Shown: piece after piece, positions 53,124 to 61,793 of the stretch | Layout of the letters: every line of letters begins with the position of its first letter | Position numbering within the stretch: the first letter of the stretch is position 1 | Assembly: GCA_913058495.1 (NCBI GenBank) | Contig: CAJXQC010000010.1 | Coordinates: 51,778-115,777 of the forward strand | From: an uncultured Balneola sp. | Lineage (GTDB): Bacteria; Bacteroidota; Rhodothermia; Balneolales; Balneolaceae | DNA length: 64,000 nucleotides | Direction: 5' to 3' | Program-made: the position numbers and the translations under genes | The notes under the pieces: generated by a model | The model's database searches: none | Seen by the model: only the letters and a program-made list of their open reading frames with translations | Told to the model about the DNA's origin: nothing

Positions 53124-53582
53124 TCATCTAATCTCTTCAATCTGCTCAAGAACCAACTTATTTTCAGTTAATTCTTTTATCATAAAGTTCGGATTATCGG
53201 ATACTTGGGTTGATGTATCAGTTATGATCAGGAATCGGTTTTCTGTGTCAACTTCCCATTTAGCGGGTTTAAAATAGTGACCATCGTTTGGAGCCAGATA
53301 GTAAAACTCAGCATCACCATCTTCAAAAAATTTATATTGCATCCTGAACCAGGCAAAAGGGAATTCTTTGTAGTCAGAAGGGCGATAAATTCCATTCACA
53401 GGATGGATATAACCATTTTCATCCACGTTTTCTTCAAGAGAATGTACCCAGTGTTGTTTTAATAATTCTACATCTAAAGTTTGATCTTTCTCAGCGTCTG
53501 AAGTTAATGAACAACTATTTAAAAAAAGTAGAACTAGTAACGGTATACCAAGTTTAAGAGATTGAAGCTTTAGATAAGGCAT
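53124..53582 (-). CDS. Lipoprotein of unknown function
   Basis: This is a 152-residue predicted lipoprotein. The lipobox LNSC is preceded by a hydrophobic core (LGIPLLVLLFLNSC, Cys24). The rest is beta-rich with aromatic residues. The family is not recognised. It shares the strand and an 18-base gap with the GyrI-like gene and probably an mRNA, which suggests a ligand sensed or bound in both compartments, but this is inference only. Confidence 0.7.
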   Translation of the reverse strand: MPYLKLQSLKLGIPLLVLLFLNSCSLTSDAEKDQTLDVELLKQHWVHSLEENVDENGYIHPVNGIYRPSDYKEFPFAWFRMQYKFFEDGDAEFYYLAPNDGHYFKPAKWEVDTENRFLIITDTSTQVSDNPNFMIKELTENKLVLEQIEEIR

Positions 53583-53638
53583 AGATATTTAATTAATTAT
53601 CATAATAAGAATAACAGGACTTATAGTATTATCCAAAT

Positions 53639-54931
53639 TTAAACCACTACTAAAGTTTTATTTATCGCTTCTTTTAAATCAGAATGAACGGAGAACTTTT
53701 CAGCATAACTATTCCATTCCGAAACAATATTGTTGATCTCATCCAGGATCTTTGGTGCTTTTTTCACATTCATTTGATAGGCAACATGCAGAAGGTCTTG
53801 TCGGGTAATATCAGATCGTTTTCCATTTATGCTTAATGAATGCTGGCTTACCCACTGGCTCCCCGGACGATAAGCATGACAAATATCGTAAGCCGGTGCC
53901 AGCTTCCATTCTCCGTCTTTCTCCATCATAAAAGCAAAGTTCTTAGTATGATCATCACAATTACGGCTCATTACATTAAACACCATGCGTCTGTACATTT
54001 GCTCTGCCTGAGGGTACGACAGACGAAGCATTCTCATAGTTTCGAATAATTGCTCATAACTGTATTGAAGTACATTATTGAAATCGAAATGGCGAAGCGC
54101 ACAGAATGTTTGAACATGAACTTTGTCTCCATTCGTAGTTCTGTCAAAACGCTTGGTCATGAAGTGAGCTCGGTCATTTTCTTCAAGCAAACGGGATTCC
54201 ATCATTTCAATGCCGGCATCTTTAGCCATTAAATAATAAGCCATTTCAACTCGGCCATAGCCATTCGAAGCACCAAATTGCTTATCCATCACTCCGTCAA
54301 ACTTGATCAACCAATGCTCGAAGCCTTCAGGGGCAAAATACTGTCCGCTTCGGATCTCTTCTGTATCCTCATTGAAAGCAATTACCGCTTTAGCTCTGGC
54401 TCCACCGGCAGATGTTCCTATTTTAAGAATATCATAAAACGCACGTTTTTCTTCCCGATTAGTAGAAAGATTAAAATTTTTCCTTTTACTCAGGATCTTT
54501 TCAGCAACTTCAATCAGGCTGTCGATCTCAAGATTCTTAGATACACTACCGGATCCTCCCTGAGCAGGTTCTATTTCCAGAGCGCCCATGCCTCTTTTAC
54601 CGATAAAACAAAGTGTCTCAACAGGATTTAGACTATCAGTTGGTCTGCCTTGGGTAGTTAGCCAGGTGTTGATCAGTGCATTTCCATAATGATCCGGCAG
54701 GATGTCAGCCAGTAAACCCGGCAAACCTTTAAAGGTTTCGTTGTCTCTTAATTCCGGAAAACTAAAAATCCTCTTCTTTGCATTCCTAATTGGTAATTTG
54801 ATTGGAGACAAGTCTATATTTTCAGAAAGAAAAGAAGGCTCATATTCGAAAGTTCCAAGTCTGGTGGTTTGATCCCATGCAATAGCTCCGATTCTTTTGC
54901 CCCAAATATTTATATAAGCAGTCGTAATCAT
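53639..54931 (-). CDS. hipA: HipA-family toxin kinase
   Basis: This is a 430-residue Ser/Thr kinase of the HipA type. The glycine-rich loop is GTSAGGARAKAV (172-183), the catalytic motif is NCDDHTKN (324-331; Asp326 aligns with the catalytic Asp of HipA) and the metal-binding Asp349 lies in PAYDI. HipA from E. coli phosphorylates glutamyl-tRNA synthetase and causes persistence; the target here is unknown. The ATG at 54931 overlaps the hipB stop by one base (TAATG), and the usual antitoxin-toxin order is kept. Confidence 0.93.
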   Translation of the reverse strand: MITTAYINIWGKRIGAIAWDQTTRLGTFEYEPSFLSENIDLSPIKLPIRNAKKRIFSFPELRDNETFKGLPGLLADILPDHYGNALINTWLTTQGRPTDSLNPVETLCFIGKRGMGALEIEPAQGGSGSVSKNLEIDSLIEVAEKILSKRKNFNLSTNREEKRAFYDILKIGTSAGGARAKAVIAFNEDTEEIRSGQYFAPEGFEHWLIKFDGVMDKQFGASNGYGRVEMAYYLMAKDAGIEMMESRLLEENDRAHFMTKRFDRTTNGDKVHVQTFCALRHFDFNNVLQYSYEQLFETMRMLRLSYPQAEQMYRRMVFNVMSRNCDDHTKNFAFMMEKDGEWKLAPAYDICHAYRPGSQWVSQHSLSINGKRSDITRQDLLHVAYQMNVKKAPKILDEINNIVSEWNSYAEKFSVHSDLKEAINKTLVVV

Positions 54932-55281
54932 TACCAATCTACTCCGGGTTCCTCAACTTGATCTGAAGATCTTGATGCTCGTTGTCGGCTATCTTTATTT
55001 TTCTTCGCAAGTTCCAAAGGACTTACTCGTTTTTGTACCGTAAAGGCTTCCAGAGTATGAAGAAGATCCAAAGCTCTAAGCAACTGGATGAACGTGATCA
55101 TATTTACCCGGGTGCCTCTTTCAAACTCGCTTAATGTGGATCGATTGATATTCGCTTTTTCAGCCAGGTCTGATTGCGTAATATTTTGTTCTAAGCGATG
55201 ATGCTTAATGAATGCACCTAGAGAGTCTATAATAGCAGAGTCACTTAAAGATTGCCAATTATTGTTGTATATATCCATCAT
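54931..55281 (-). CDS. hipB: HipB-family antitoxin (XRE DNA-binding)
   Basis: This is a 116-residue XRE-type regulator. The helix-turn-helix (about residues 35-60, ITQSDLAEKANINRSTLSEFE) is followed by a Lys/Arg/Ser-rich tail that may contact HipA. It precedes hipA with a one-base overlap and would repress the operon. Two adjacent ATGs (55281 and 55278) are possible starts. A 21-base palindrome (55284-55304) lies directly upstream as a candidate operator. Confidence 0.9.
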   Translation of the reverse strand: MMDIYNNNWQSLSDSAIIDSLGAFIKHHRLEQNITQSDLAEKANINRSTLSEFERGTRVNMITFIQLLRALDLLHTLEAFTVQKRVSPLELAKKNKDSRQRASRSSDQVEEPGVDW

Positions 55282-55283
55282 TA

Positions 55284-55304
55284 ATTACATAATTATAATG
55301 TAAT
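55284..55304. promoter_or_regulatory. Candidate HipB operator
   Basis: ATTACAT and ATGTAAT flank a 7-base AATTATA centre in a 21-base interrupted palindrome, ending 3 bases from the hipB start. The decamer TTATAATGTA within it (55293-55302) recurs as a direct repeat at 55363-55372. Confidence 0.5.
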
Positions 55305-55376
55305 GTATGAATAATCCAACAAATGTGCTATTAATGAGTTCTAAATTTATTTGGTGATGTTATTATAATGTATAAA

Positions 55377-55419
55377 TTAAACATCATTAAATATGAAAAT
55401 ATCATTTAATGATGTTTAA
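55377..55419. repeat. Perfect 16-bp inverted repeat upstream of hipB
   Basis: Arms 55377-55392 (TTAAACATCATTAAAT) and 55404-55419 are exact complements with an 11-base loop. It lies upstream of hipB and downstream of the membrane-protein gene on the same strand. It may terminate that gene or serve as a second regulatory site; there is no T-run on the minus strand. Confidence 0.6.
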
Positions 55420-55459
55420 CTCCGACATTTGATTAATTTGTAATGACTAGCCTAGTTGA

Positions 55460-56038
55460 TCACCAGGATAAAACTCCGGTATCAATAAGGCTGTGAAGCC
55501 AGCCAAGCAATCCGATCGTATAAATTATTGATACAAAAGCTTTGAAGATTCTGTTTTCAATAAACAGAGAGCAAGTAAAGAGAATGAGCCAAACACCAAG
55601 AGTTGCAAACTGCCCGATATCTAAAGGGAGATTAGTTTCAAGATGTTCTAACATGCCGTCGGTAGCATCTACTAATACAAAGAGAATTCCTAAAAAAGAG
55701 AAGCGCTTATAGTTATCATCAAAATGCTCATGGAAGTTGGTTACTTCTTCGCCTTGCACAGGGTACAACAACCCACTCATAAGATAAGTAACAATAGAAT
55801 ATGCTAAGAGATTTAAAAAATGAAGAACGCTTATTTCTGTTAAAGGAGAAAGAACAAAGCTGCTTAACCATACAAGAACAACAGTCAAAAGCATATTGAA
55901 AGTCCAAAGTAAATGTACCCAATAGGTTTTGGATTCTTTTCTGGTATCAAGAATTAATGAAAAACCGCTAAGTAGATGTACGACGGCAAGTCCCAGAATA
56001 AGGGAAATAAATACAGAAATATGGCTGAATATAGACAT
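55460..56038 (-). CDS. Small polytopic membrane protein of unknown function
   Basis: This is a 192-residue protein with five to six predicted transmembrane helices (about residues 5-28, 40-62, 70-92, 113-128, 138-158, 163-185) and short loops containing VQGEEVTNFHEHFDD. I do not recognise a family. A clean ATG start and codon use like its neighbours support a real gene. It is separated from hipB by about 180 bases with inverted repeats, so it is probably independent. Confidence 0.7.
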   Translation of the reverse strand: MSIFSHISVFISLILGLAVVHLLSGFSLILDTRKESKTYWVHLLWTFNMLLTVVLVWLSSFVLSPLTEISVLHFLNLLAYSIVTYLMSGLLYPVQGEEVTNFHEHFDDNYKRFSFLGILFVLVDATDGMLEHLETNLPLDIGQFATLGVWLILFTCSLFIENRIFKAFVSIIYTIGLLGWLHSLIDTGVLSW

Positions 56039-56244
56039 TAAGTAAGGTAGCTAGATTAAACTGGAACAGATACTCATCATAATTTTAACAATGTAGTTCA
56101 AATGGGAGTTGATAAACAAATCCAAATAGTCTGAAGAAATAAATATTTCATAATCATTATTTGTCAAAAATAGCTGTATCTTTAAGGCTTGCCGGGTTTC
56201 GGGAAATAACCTGAGCGGCTTTTAATTATCACTTTACCGTAACA

Positions 56245-58065
56245 ATGTCACAAGACTTAAGAAATATCGCAATCATTGCCCACGTAGATCATGGCAAAAC
56301 CACACTCGTAGATCAGATTTTAAAACAGAGTGGAACATTCAGAGAGAATCAGGAAGTTGAAGATAGGGTAATGGATTCAGGTGATCTTGAAAGAGAGCGC
56401 GGAATTACAATCAGTTCCAAAAACACAGCTGTTAATTGGAAAGGAACTAAGATCAATATAGTGGACACTCCCGGTCACGCAGATTTTGGTGGGGAAGTTG
56501 AGCGAATTCTGAAAATGGTAAATGGAGTAATTCTTTTAGTTGACGCTGCTGAAGGTCCATTACCTCAAACTAAATTTGTACTAAGAAAATCATTAAGTCT
56601 GGGATATAAGCCCATTGTACTGATCAATAAGATCGATAGAAAAGATGCTCGCCCGGATGCGGTTCTAGATGAGATATTTGATCTTTTTGTGATGTTAGAT
56701 GCAACGAACGATCAGTTAGACTTTCCTGTGCTTTATGCTGTTGCAAGAGATGGTATTGCAAAATTAGAATTAGAAGAGGAAAGTGACAGTTTAGCTCCTT
56801 TAATGGATACGATTGTTGAGCATGTTCCTTCTCCGGCACAGCCAGTTGATGAAACGTTTAAAATGCTTGTAAGTAGTATTGATTGGAATGATTATGTAGG
56901 CCGAATAGCGGTTGGAAGAGTGGAGCAAGGGACTATAAAACTTAACCAAGAAGTTGCTCTTGTAAGTGGAAAAGGTGATCAGAAAATGAAGGGTCGCGCT
57001 ACAAAACTATTTACTTTTAATGGTCTGAACAGAGAGCCTGTTGAAGAAGCATTCGCGGGTGATATTGTTGCTTTAGCTGGTTACGACTCAGTTAATATCG
57101 GTGACACTTTAACAGCGGCATCTGATCCTACTCCACTCGAGTACGTTGATTTAGATAAGCCAACTATTGCAATGTATTTTCGTGTGAATAACTCACCATT
57201 TGCCGGGCTTGAAGGAAAGTATGTGACTTCAAATCAAATTAAAGATCGTCTTGAAAGAGAAGTTCGTACTAATGTGGCAATGCGTGTTGAAGCAACGGAC
57301 AGTCCTGATGTTTTTAAAGTTTCCGGACGTGGAGAACTGCAAATGGCAATTCTTATTGAGACAATGAGAAGAGAAGGTTTTGAGTTTTCTGTTTCTAGAC
57401 CTGAAGTTTTGATGCAGGAAATTGATGGAGTAATTCACGAGCCGGTTGAAGAAGTAGTTGTGGATGTTCATACTGATTACAGTAATCGTGTGATTGATAA
57501 CCTCCAACAGCGTAAAGGTATTATGCAGGGAATGAGCCAGGAAGGAGAGAATAATCGAATTGAATTCAGAGTTCCATCCAGAGGTTTAATTGGTTTTCGT
57601 GGAGAGATGTTAACTGAAACCCGAGGTACTGGTATTATGCATCAGCAATTTGATGCTTATGAGCCATATGCTGGTGAGATTCCGGGAAGAAATCGTGGAG
57701 CTTTGATTGCTTTAGAAAAGGGTGATGTGACTGGTTATGCTTTGGAAGGAATTCAGGACAGAGGTAACTTTTTCGTAGAACCGGGTGATAAAGCTTATAT
57801 GGGAATGGTTATAGGTTTAAACAACAGGACTGATGATATGGTGGTAAATGTTGTTAAGAAAAAGAACTTAACTAACCACCGTGCTACACAAACTGCAGAT
57901 TCAGTGAAAATATCACAAGCTAAAAAGATGAGTTTGGAAGAGTGTATAGAATTTATTGCCAACGATGAATTACTTGAAGTAACACCGGAAAGCCTGAGAA
58001 TTCGTAAGAAATATTTAGATCACAACGAACGTAAGAGAGAAGAGAAGAAAAAAGCGGGGGTTTAA
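56245..58065 (+). CDS. typA: Translational GTPase TypA/BipA
   Basis: This is a 606-residue EF-G-like GTPase. The G motifs are visible: AHVDHGKTTL, ERGITISSKNTA, DTPGHADFGG, NKIDRKDA and SA-type loop SSIDW. Domains II, III, V and the BipA-specific C-terminal domain are complete, with family hallmark GRGELQMAILIETMRREG. It binds ribosomes and acts in stress or low-temperature adaptation and large-subunit assembly. Monocistronic, with a terminator hairpin 20 bases after the stop. Confidence 0.96.
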   Translation: MSQDLRNIAIIAHVDHGKTTLVDQILKQSGTFRENQEVEDRVMDSGDLERERGITISSKNTAVNWKGTKINIVDTPGHADFGGEVERILKMVNGVILLVDAAEGPLPQTKFVLRKSLSLGYKPIVLINKIDRKDARPDAVLDEIFDLFVMLDATNDQLDFPVLYAVARDGIAKLELEEESDSLAPLMDTIVEHVPSPAQPVDETFKMLVSSIDWNDYVGRIAVGRVEQGTIKLNQEVALVSGKGDQKMKGRATKLFTFNGLNREPVEEAFAGDIVALAGYDSVNIGDTLTAASDPTPLEYVDLDKPTIAMYFRVNNSPFAGLEGKYVTSNQIKDRLEREVRTNVAMRVEATDSPDVFKVSGRGELQMAILIETMRREGFEFSVSRPEVLMQEIDGVIHEPVEEVVVDVHTDYSNRVIDNLQQRKGIMQGMSQEGENNRIEFRVPSRGLIGFRGEMLTETRGTGIMHQQFDAYEPYAGEIPGRNRGALIALEKGDVTGYALEGIQDRGNFFVEPGDKAYMGMVIGLNNRTDDMVVNVVKKKNLTNHRATQTADSVKISQAKKMSLEECIEFIANDELLEVTPESLRIRKKYLDHNERKREEKKKAGV

Positions 58066-58086
58066 GGAGGCTTGACTTATTGAATG

Positions 58087-58120
58087 AAAATCTAATGATT
58101 CGTTATTCATTAGATTTTTT
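58087..58120 (+). terminator. Terminator of typA, overlapping the convergent gene end
   Basis: A 12-bp stem AAAATCTAATGA/TCATTAGATTTT (58087-58098 with 58107-58118) has an 8-base loop and T-rich tail. Its right arm contains the last codons and lies over the stop of the small gene on the other strand. Confidence 0.75.
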
Positions 58121-58372
58121 GGATATAAATCCTATTTTCAAAAGCCTTTGATACCATTTCAATTGCTTTTTTGCTGCTAGGTGACCTTCTTTGCGGGTTA
58201 TTTCACTGTTGTTTAAGACGAAACAAGTTTGACATAGATAATCTTGTTTACCTTTGTAAATAGTAGGCTTTAATTGAACAATAATTTTACCAACAGGGCG
58301 CTCTTCTCCGTCCTTGGTACCACACATACCACAGTACTGAGCTGATTTCTCTTTGGTGTCCCGAAATTCCAC
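58103..58372 (-). CDS. Small zinc-ribbon-like protein
   Basis: This is an 89-residue basic protein with two CxxC pairs, Cys14-Cys17 (YCGMCG) and Cys47-Cys50 (LCQTC), spaced like a treble-clef or zinc-ribbon fold. The C-terminus is Lys-rich. The function is unknown; nucleic acid or protein binding is plausible. The gene stands alone, and its 3' end is part of the typA terminator hairpin. Confidence 0.7.
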   Translation of the reverse strand: MEFRDTKEKSAQYCGMCGTKDGEERPVGKIIVQLKPTIYKGKQDYLCQTCFVLNNSEITRKEGHLAAKKQLKWYQRLLKIGFISKKSNE

Positions 58373-58646
58373 TATTCTGTCCTTTCTTTAGATTGTTTGC
58401 GTAAGAACATCTATACTGATTATAACATTATAATTTATTAATTGAACGCACAATCTCAAGAAAAAAAATTAAACATTTGCTGAATGTAGATTATTTGTAG
58501 AGATAGGATCTGGTATTCCTTTCACTAAAGTAAGCTTAAAATGTTTTTATATATTTTTTCTGGTAAATCTCCTCAGGAATATTTGAGCAAGAACCTTGAG
58601 AAAAACTAACTATTCTTCTTAATCGGACATCGAATGTTGGATACAT

Positions 58647-60716
58647 TCACCCCATCCCGTAAAACTCAGCTTTTTCTTTGTGGTAGGGCTCGAAGATCTT
58701 TCTGAGTGATTGATTCTCAGATAATTCAAGATCCGCATCTTTTTGGATCAGCTGTTTAGCTTTTTCTTTTGCTTGAGCCAGAATGAATTGATCTTCTACT
58801 ATATCGGCAACTTTAAAATCAGGTAGCCCGCTTTGTTTGGTTCCGAGGAAATCGCCCGGTCCTCGGAGCTTTAGATCAGCTTCAGCAATCTTAAAACCAT
58901 CATTAGTTTCTTCCATGGTTTTAAGTCGAAATGCTCCGGATTTGCTTACTTTCACATCAGGCATGAGAATGCAATAACTTTGTCGCTCGCCCCGGCCAAT
59001 TCTTCCTCTGAGCTGATGAAGTTGTGATAATCCGAACCGTTCAGCATGTTCGATGATCATCACAGAAGCATTTGGCACATCTACACCTACTTCGATTACA
59101 GTTGTAGAAACTAAAATTTGAATCTCATTACTGATAAAGGCTTTCATGACAGCATCTTTCTCGTTTGATTTCATTCTTCCGTGTAACAAACCAACTTTGA
59201 AATTTGGTAATTGAGATTTGATCTTTTCGTATCCCGCTGTGGCATCTTTTAAATCCAAAGCTTCTGATTCTTCCACCAATGGATAGATCACATAAACCTG
59301 ACCGCCATCACTAACTTCGGTTTGAACAAAGTCCCAGACACCTTCTCTTTTTTTGTTTCCGCGGATAGCGGTTTTGATTGGCTTTCTTCCCGCTGGTAAT
59401 CCCTTGATGATAGAAATATCTAAATCAGCATAAACCGTCATGGCGAGAGAGCGGGGAATTGGAGTTGCACTCATTACTAATATATGGGGATGGGATCCTT
59501 TGTTTAAAAGCTCGGCTCTTTGCTTCACCCCAAAACGATGTTGTTCGTCAATAACGGCAAGTCCGAGCTTATGAAATCTTACATCATGCTGAATGATAGC
59601 ATGCGTTCCAACCACTATCTGACATCCACCACCTTCAAGGTCAGTGAGTACATCCATTCGCAGTTTCGATTTTTGTCCACCCACTAAAAGGCGAACATTA
59701 ATATCCAATCCTTTTAAATGTTCAGCAAGTGTTCGGTAATGCTGTTCAGCCAGAATTTCAGTCGGTGCTAAAAAAGCAGCTTGAAATCCATTATCCAATG
59801 CCATGAGTAAAGCTCCGATTGCTACAATAGTTTTTCCGGCGCCCACATCGCCTTGAATAAGTCTGTTCATTTGCTTTCCGGAGCGAACATCTTTTTTAAT
59901 ATCAGCCAAAGAGGAAACTTGTCCTTCAGTTAGCTGAAAAGGAAGAAGCTCATTAAAGTATTTTGAAATATAATTACCGGTTTCCGAGAAAACATGCCCC
60001 GATTTTCTTTCTTCTACGGTGTGATGAATTTTTTCCATACTCATTTCAAAAAGAAAGAGTTCTTCAAACTTAAATCGGTTCAAAGCTCTTTTGTGCTCTG
60101 AGTGATCTTCCGGAAAGTGGATCATTCTGTAAGCTTCAGCCCTGGGTGGAAATCTCATTTCTTCTACAAGATTTTGGGGCAGAAATTCATTAATAGTAAT
60201 CTGATTAAGAAGTGTCTCAATCCAACCTGCTACAATTTTATTGGTCAGACGGGTTTTGCTGAACTCTTTATTGCTGGGATATATAGGTACGATCTTAGAG
60301 AAGTTACTGACATCGCCTTCTTCAGATAGTTTGTCAACTTCAGGGTGAGCGATTGTAATAGACTTACCGTATCGTTTAGCCGGACCAAAAAAAGCAACTA
60401 GATCGCCTTCTTTAAATATTTTCTTAAAGTAGGACGCACCTCTGAACCAAACTCCTTTAACAATTCCGGTTCCATCATTGATGGCTATTTCCAATCTCTT
60501 ACTTCTCTTAAAACCGACTTCCTGAAGATTTACCACTTTACCAACAACAGTAACTTCTTCTCCGGAACCCATCAGATGATTTATCTTCTGCACATTACTT
60601 CTGTCCAGATAGCGACGGGGGAAAAAGTTGAGTAGATCACGTTCGGTCCGCACGCCTTCCGTGGCGAGAGCATCGAGTCGCTTGGTACTTAATCCGGAGA
60701 GTTTTGAAATAGACAA
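58647..60716 (-). CDS. recG: ATP-dependent DNA helicase RecG
   Basis: This is a 689-residue branch-migration helicase acting on stalled forks and recombination intermediates. The N-terminal wedge OB-fold (about 50-130), Walker A GDVGAGKT (289-296), the DEQH box (AVIDEQHRFG), motif III (VMSATPIPR) and the C-terminal motif QLRGRIGRG are complete. Length matches the family (about 690). A 190-base gap with a promoter for the str operon separates it from rpsL. Confidence 0.96.
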   Translation of the reverse strand: MSISKLSGLSTKRLDALATEGVRTERDLLNFFPRRYLDRSNVQKINHLMGSGEEVTVVGKVVNLQEVGFKRSKRLEIAINDGTGIVKGVWFRGASYFKKIFKEGDLVAFFGPAKRYGKSITIAHPEVDKLSEEGDVSNFSKIVPIYPSNKEFSKTRLTNKIVAGWIETLLNQITINEFLPQNLVEEMRFPPRAEAYRMIHFPEDHSEHKRALNRFKFEELFLFEMSMEKIHHTVEERKSGHVFSETGNYISKYFNELLPFQLTEGQVSSLADIKKDVRSGKQMNRLIQGDVGAGKTIVAIGALLMALDNGFQAAFLAPTEILAEQHYRTLAEHLKGLDINVRLLVGGQKSKLRMDVLTDLEGGGCQIVVGTHAIIQHDVRFHKLGLAVIDEQHRFGVKQRAELLNKGSHPHILVMSATPIPRSLAMTVYADLDISIIKGLPAGRKPIKTAIRGNKKREGVWDFVQTEVSDGGQVYVIYPLVEESEALDLKDATAGYEKIKSQLPNFKVGLLHGRMKSNEKDAVMKAFISNEIQILVSTTVIEVGVDVPNASVMIIEHAERFGLSQLHQLRGRIGRGERQSYCILMPDVKVSKSGAFRLKTMEETNDGFKIAEADLKLRGPGDFLGTKQSGLPDFKVADIVEDQFILAQAKEKAKQLIQKDADLELSENQSLRKIFEPYHKEKAEFYGMG

Positions 60717-60836
60717 TTGATATAAAGTTATGTATCAGTTAATAAATAATTGAAGCTGTATAGAAAAGAGAATCCATTAATTTGATGTTTCACGAGGTAT
60801 TCTGAAATATTTAAGAAATAATGTTTAGAATTATTT

Positions 60837-60866
60837 TTAGAAGTACAGAAAAAAGCTATATATTTG
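60837..60866 (+). promoter_or_regulatory. Promoter of the str operon
   Basis: A perfect TATATTTG (60859-60866) is preceded by TTAG (60837-60840) at an 18-base distance; the -33 element is one base off the TTTG/TTG form. The expected start lies about 35 bases upstream of the rpsL GTG. Confidence 0.55.
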
Positions 60867-60907
60867 CAAGCTCTAGATTTGATGGCAATAACCAAACAAT
60901 TTGAACC

Positions 60908-61282
60908 GTGCCAACTATACAACAACTTATTCGAAAAGGTAGAAAAAGCAAGACTCGAAAGACAACTGCTCCTGCAATGCAGGGATGCCCTCAAAAGCGT
61001 GGCGTTTGTACTCGTGTTTACACAACTACCCCTAAAAAGCCGAACTCAGCTCTTCGTAAAGTAGCTCGTGTTCGCTTAACTAATGGAATTGAAGTTTCAG
61101 CATACATTCCTGGTGAAGGTCACAACCTGCAGGAGCACAGTATTGTGCTTATCCGTGGTGGGCGTGTGAAGGATTTACCTGGTGTACGTTACCATATAAT
61201 CCGTGGTACACTTGATACTGCAGGTGTAGATGGAAGAACTCAAAGCCGTAGTTTGTACGGAACTAAACGCCCAAGAGGGTAA
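60908..61282 (+). CDS. rpsL: Ribosomal protein S12
   Basis: This is a 124-residue 30S subunit protein of the decoding centre. The canonical opening [12 protein letters not shown], the KKPNSALRK loop (Lys sites associated with streptomycin response) and PGVRYHI are conserved. The start is GTG at 60908, unusual for a highly expressed ribosomal gene, but any ATG would break the family N-terminus. First gene of the str operon. Confidence 0.98.
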   Translation: MPTIQQLIRKGRKSKTRKTTAPAMQGCPQKRGVCTRVYTTTPKKPNSALRKVARVRLTNGIEVSAYIPGEGHNLQEHSIVLIRGGRVKDLPGVRYHIIRGTLDTAGVDGRTQSRSLYGTKRPRG

Positions 61283-61307
61283 AACCAGAATTTTAGATTG
61301 ACCGACG

Positions 61308-61775
61308 ATGCGTAGAAAGACAGCAGAAAAACGAGATGTACAGCCGGATCCAATTTTTGAGGATAAGCTAATTACACGTTTTGTAAACAACTTGATGAGA
61401 GACGGTAAAAAGAACGTTGCTCGAAAAATTGTTTATCAGGCATTTGAAATTATTGAAGAGAAAACCGGCGAAACCGGTATAGACATTTTTAAATCAGCAA
61501 TGCAGAATGCAACTCCAGTTGTGGAAGTTAAGTCTCGCAGAGTTGGTGGAGCGACGTATCAGGTTCCTATGGAAGTTCGTCAGGAGCGTGGTACTGCATT
61601 AGGAATGAGATGGTTGATAAGGTCTGCTCGTTCCAGAAACGACAAGTCAATGTCACTGAGGTTGTCTCGTGAATTGATGGATGCTTCAAACAATGAAGGT
61701 GGAGCAGTTCGTAAGAAAGACGAAGTTCACCGTATGGCTGAAGCAAACAAAGCATTCGCTCATTTTAGATTTTAA
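61308..61775 (+). CDS. rpsG: Ribosomal protein S7
   Basis: This is a 155-residue protein that binds the head of 16S rRNA and helps nucleate 30S assembly. MRRKTAEKRDVQPDPIF, FVNNLMRDGKKNVARKIVY and the C-terminal HRMAEANKAFAHFRF are classic. It lies 25 bases after rpsL. No ribosome-binding sequence of the GGAG type is seen upstream. Confidence 0.98.
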   Translation: MRRKTAEKRDVQPDPIFEDKLITRFVNNLMRDGKKNVARKIVYQAFEIIEEKTGETGIDIFKSAMQNATPVVEVKSRRVGGATYQVPMEVRQERGTALGMRWLIRSARSRNDKSMSLRLSRELMDASNNEGGAVRKKDEVHRMAEANKAFAHFRF

Positions 61776-61793
61776 TAGTATTTCAAGATTATC

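Noticed and set aside
53639..55281. hipBA as part of an anti-phage island
   Set aside because: No nuclease, helicase, integrase or other defence gene flanks it; it reads as a simple toxin-antitoxin pair.
56160..56184. Promoter of typA (TTTG and TATCTTTA)
   Set aside because: The spacing of 13 bases is outside the usual range, so the match is probably chance; no better candidate was found.
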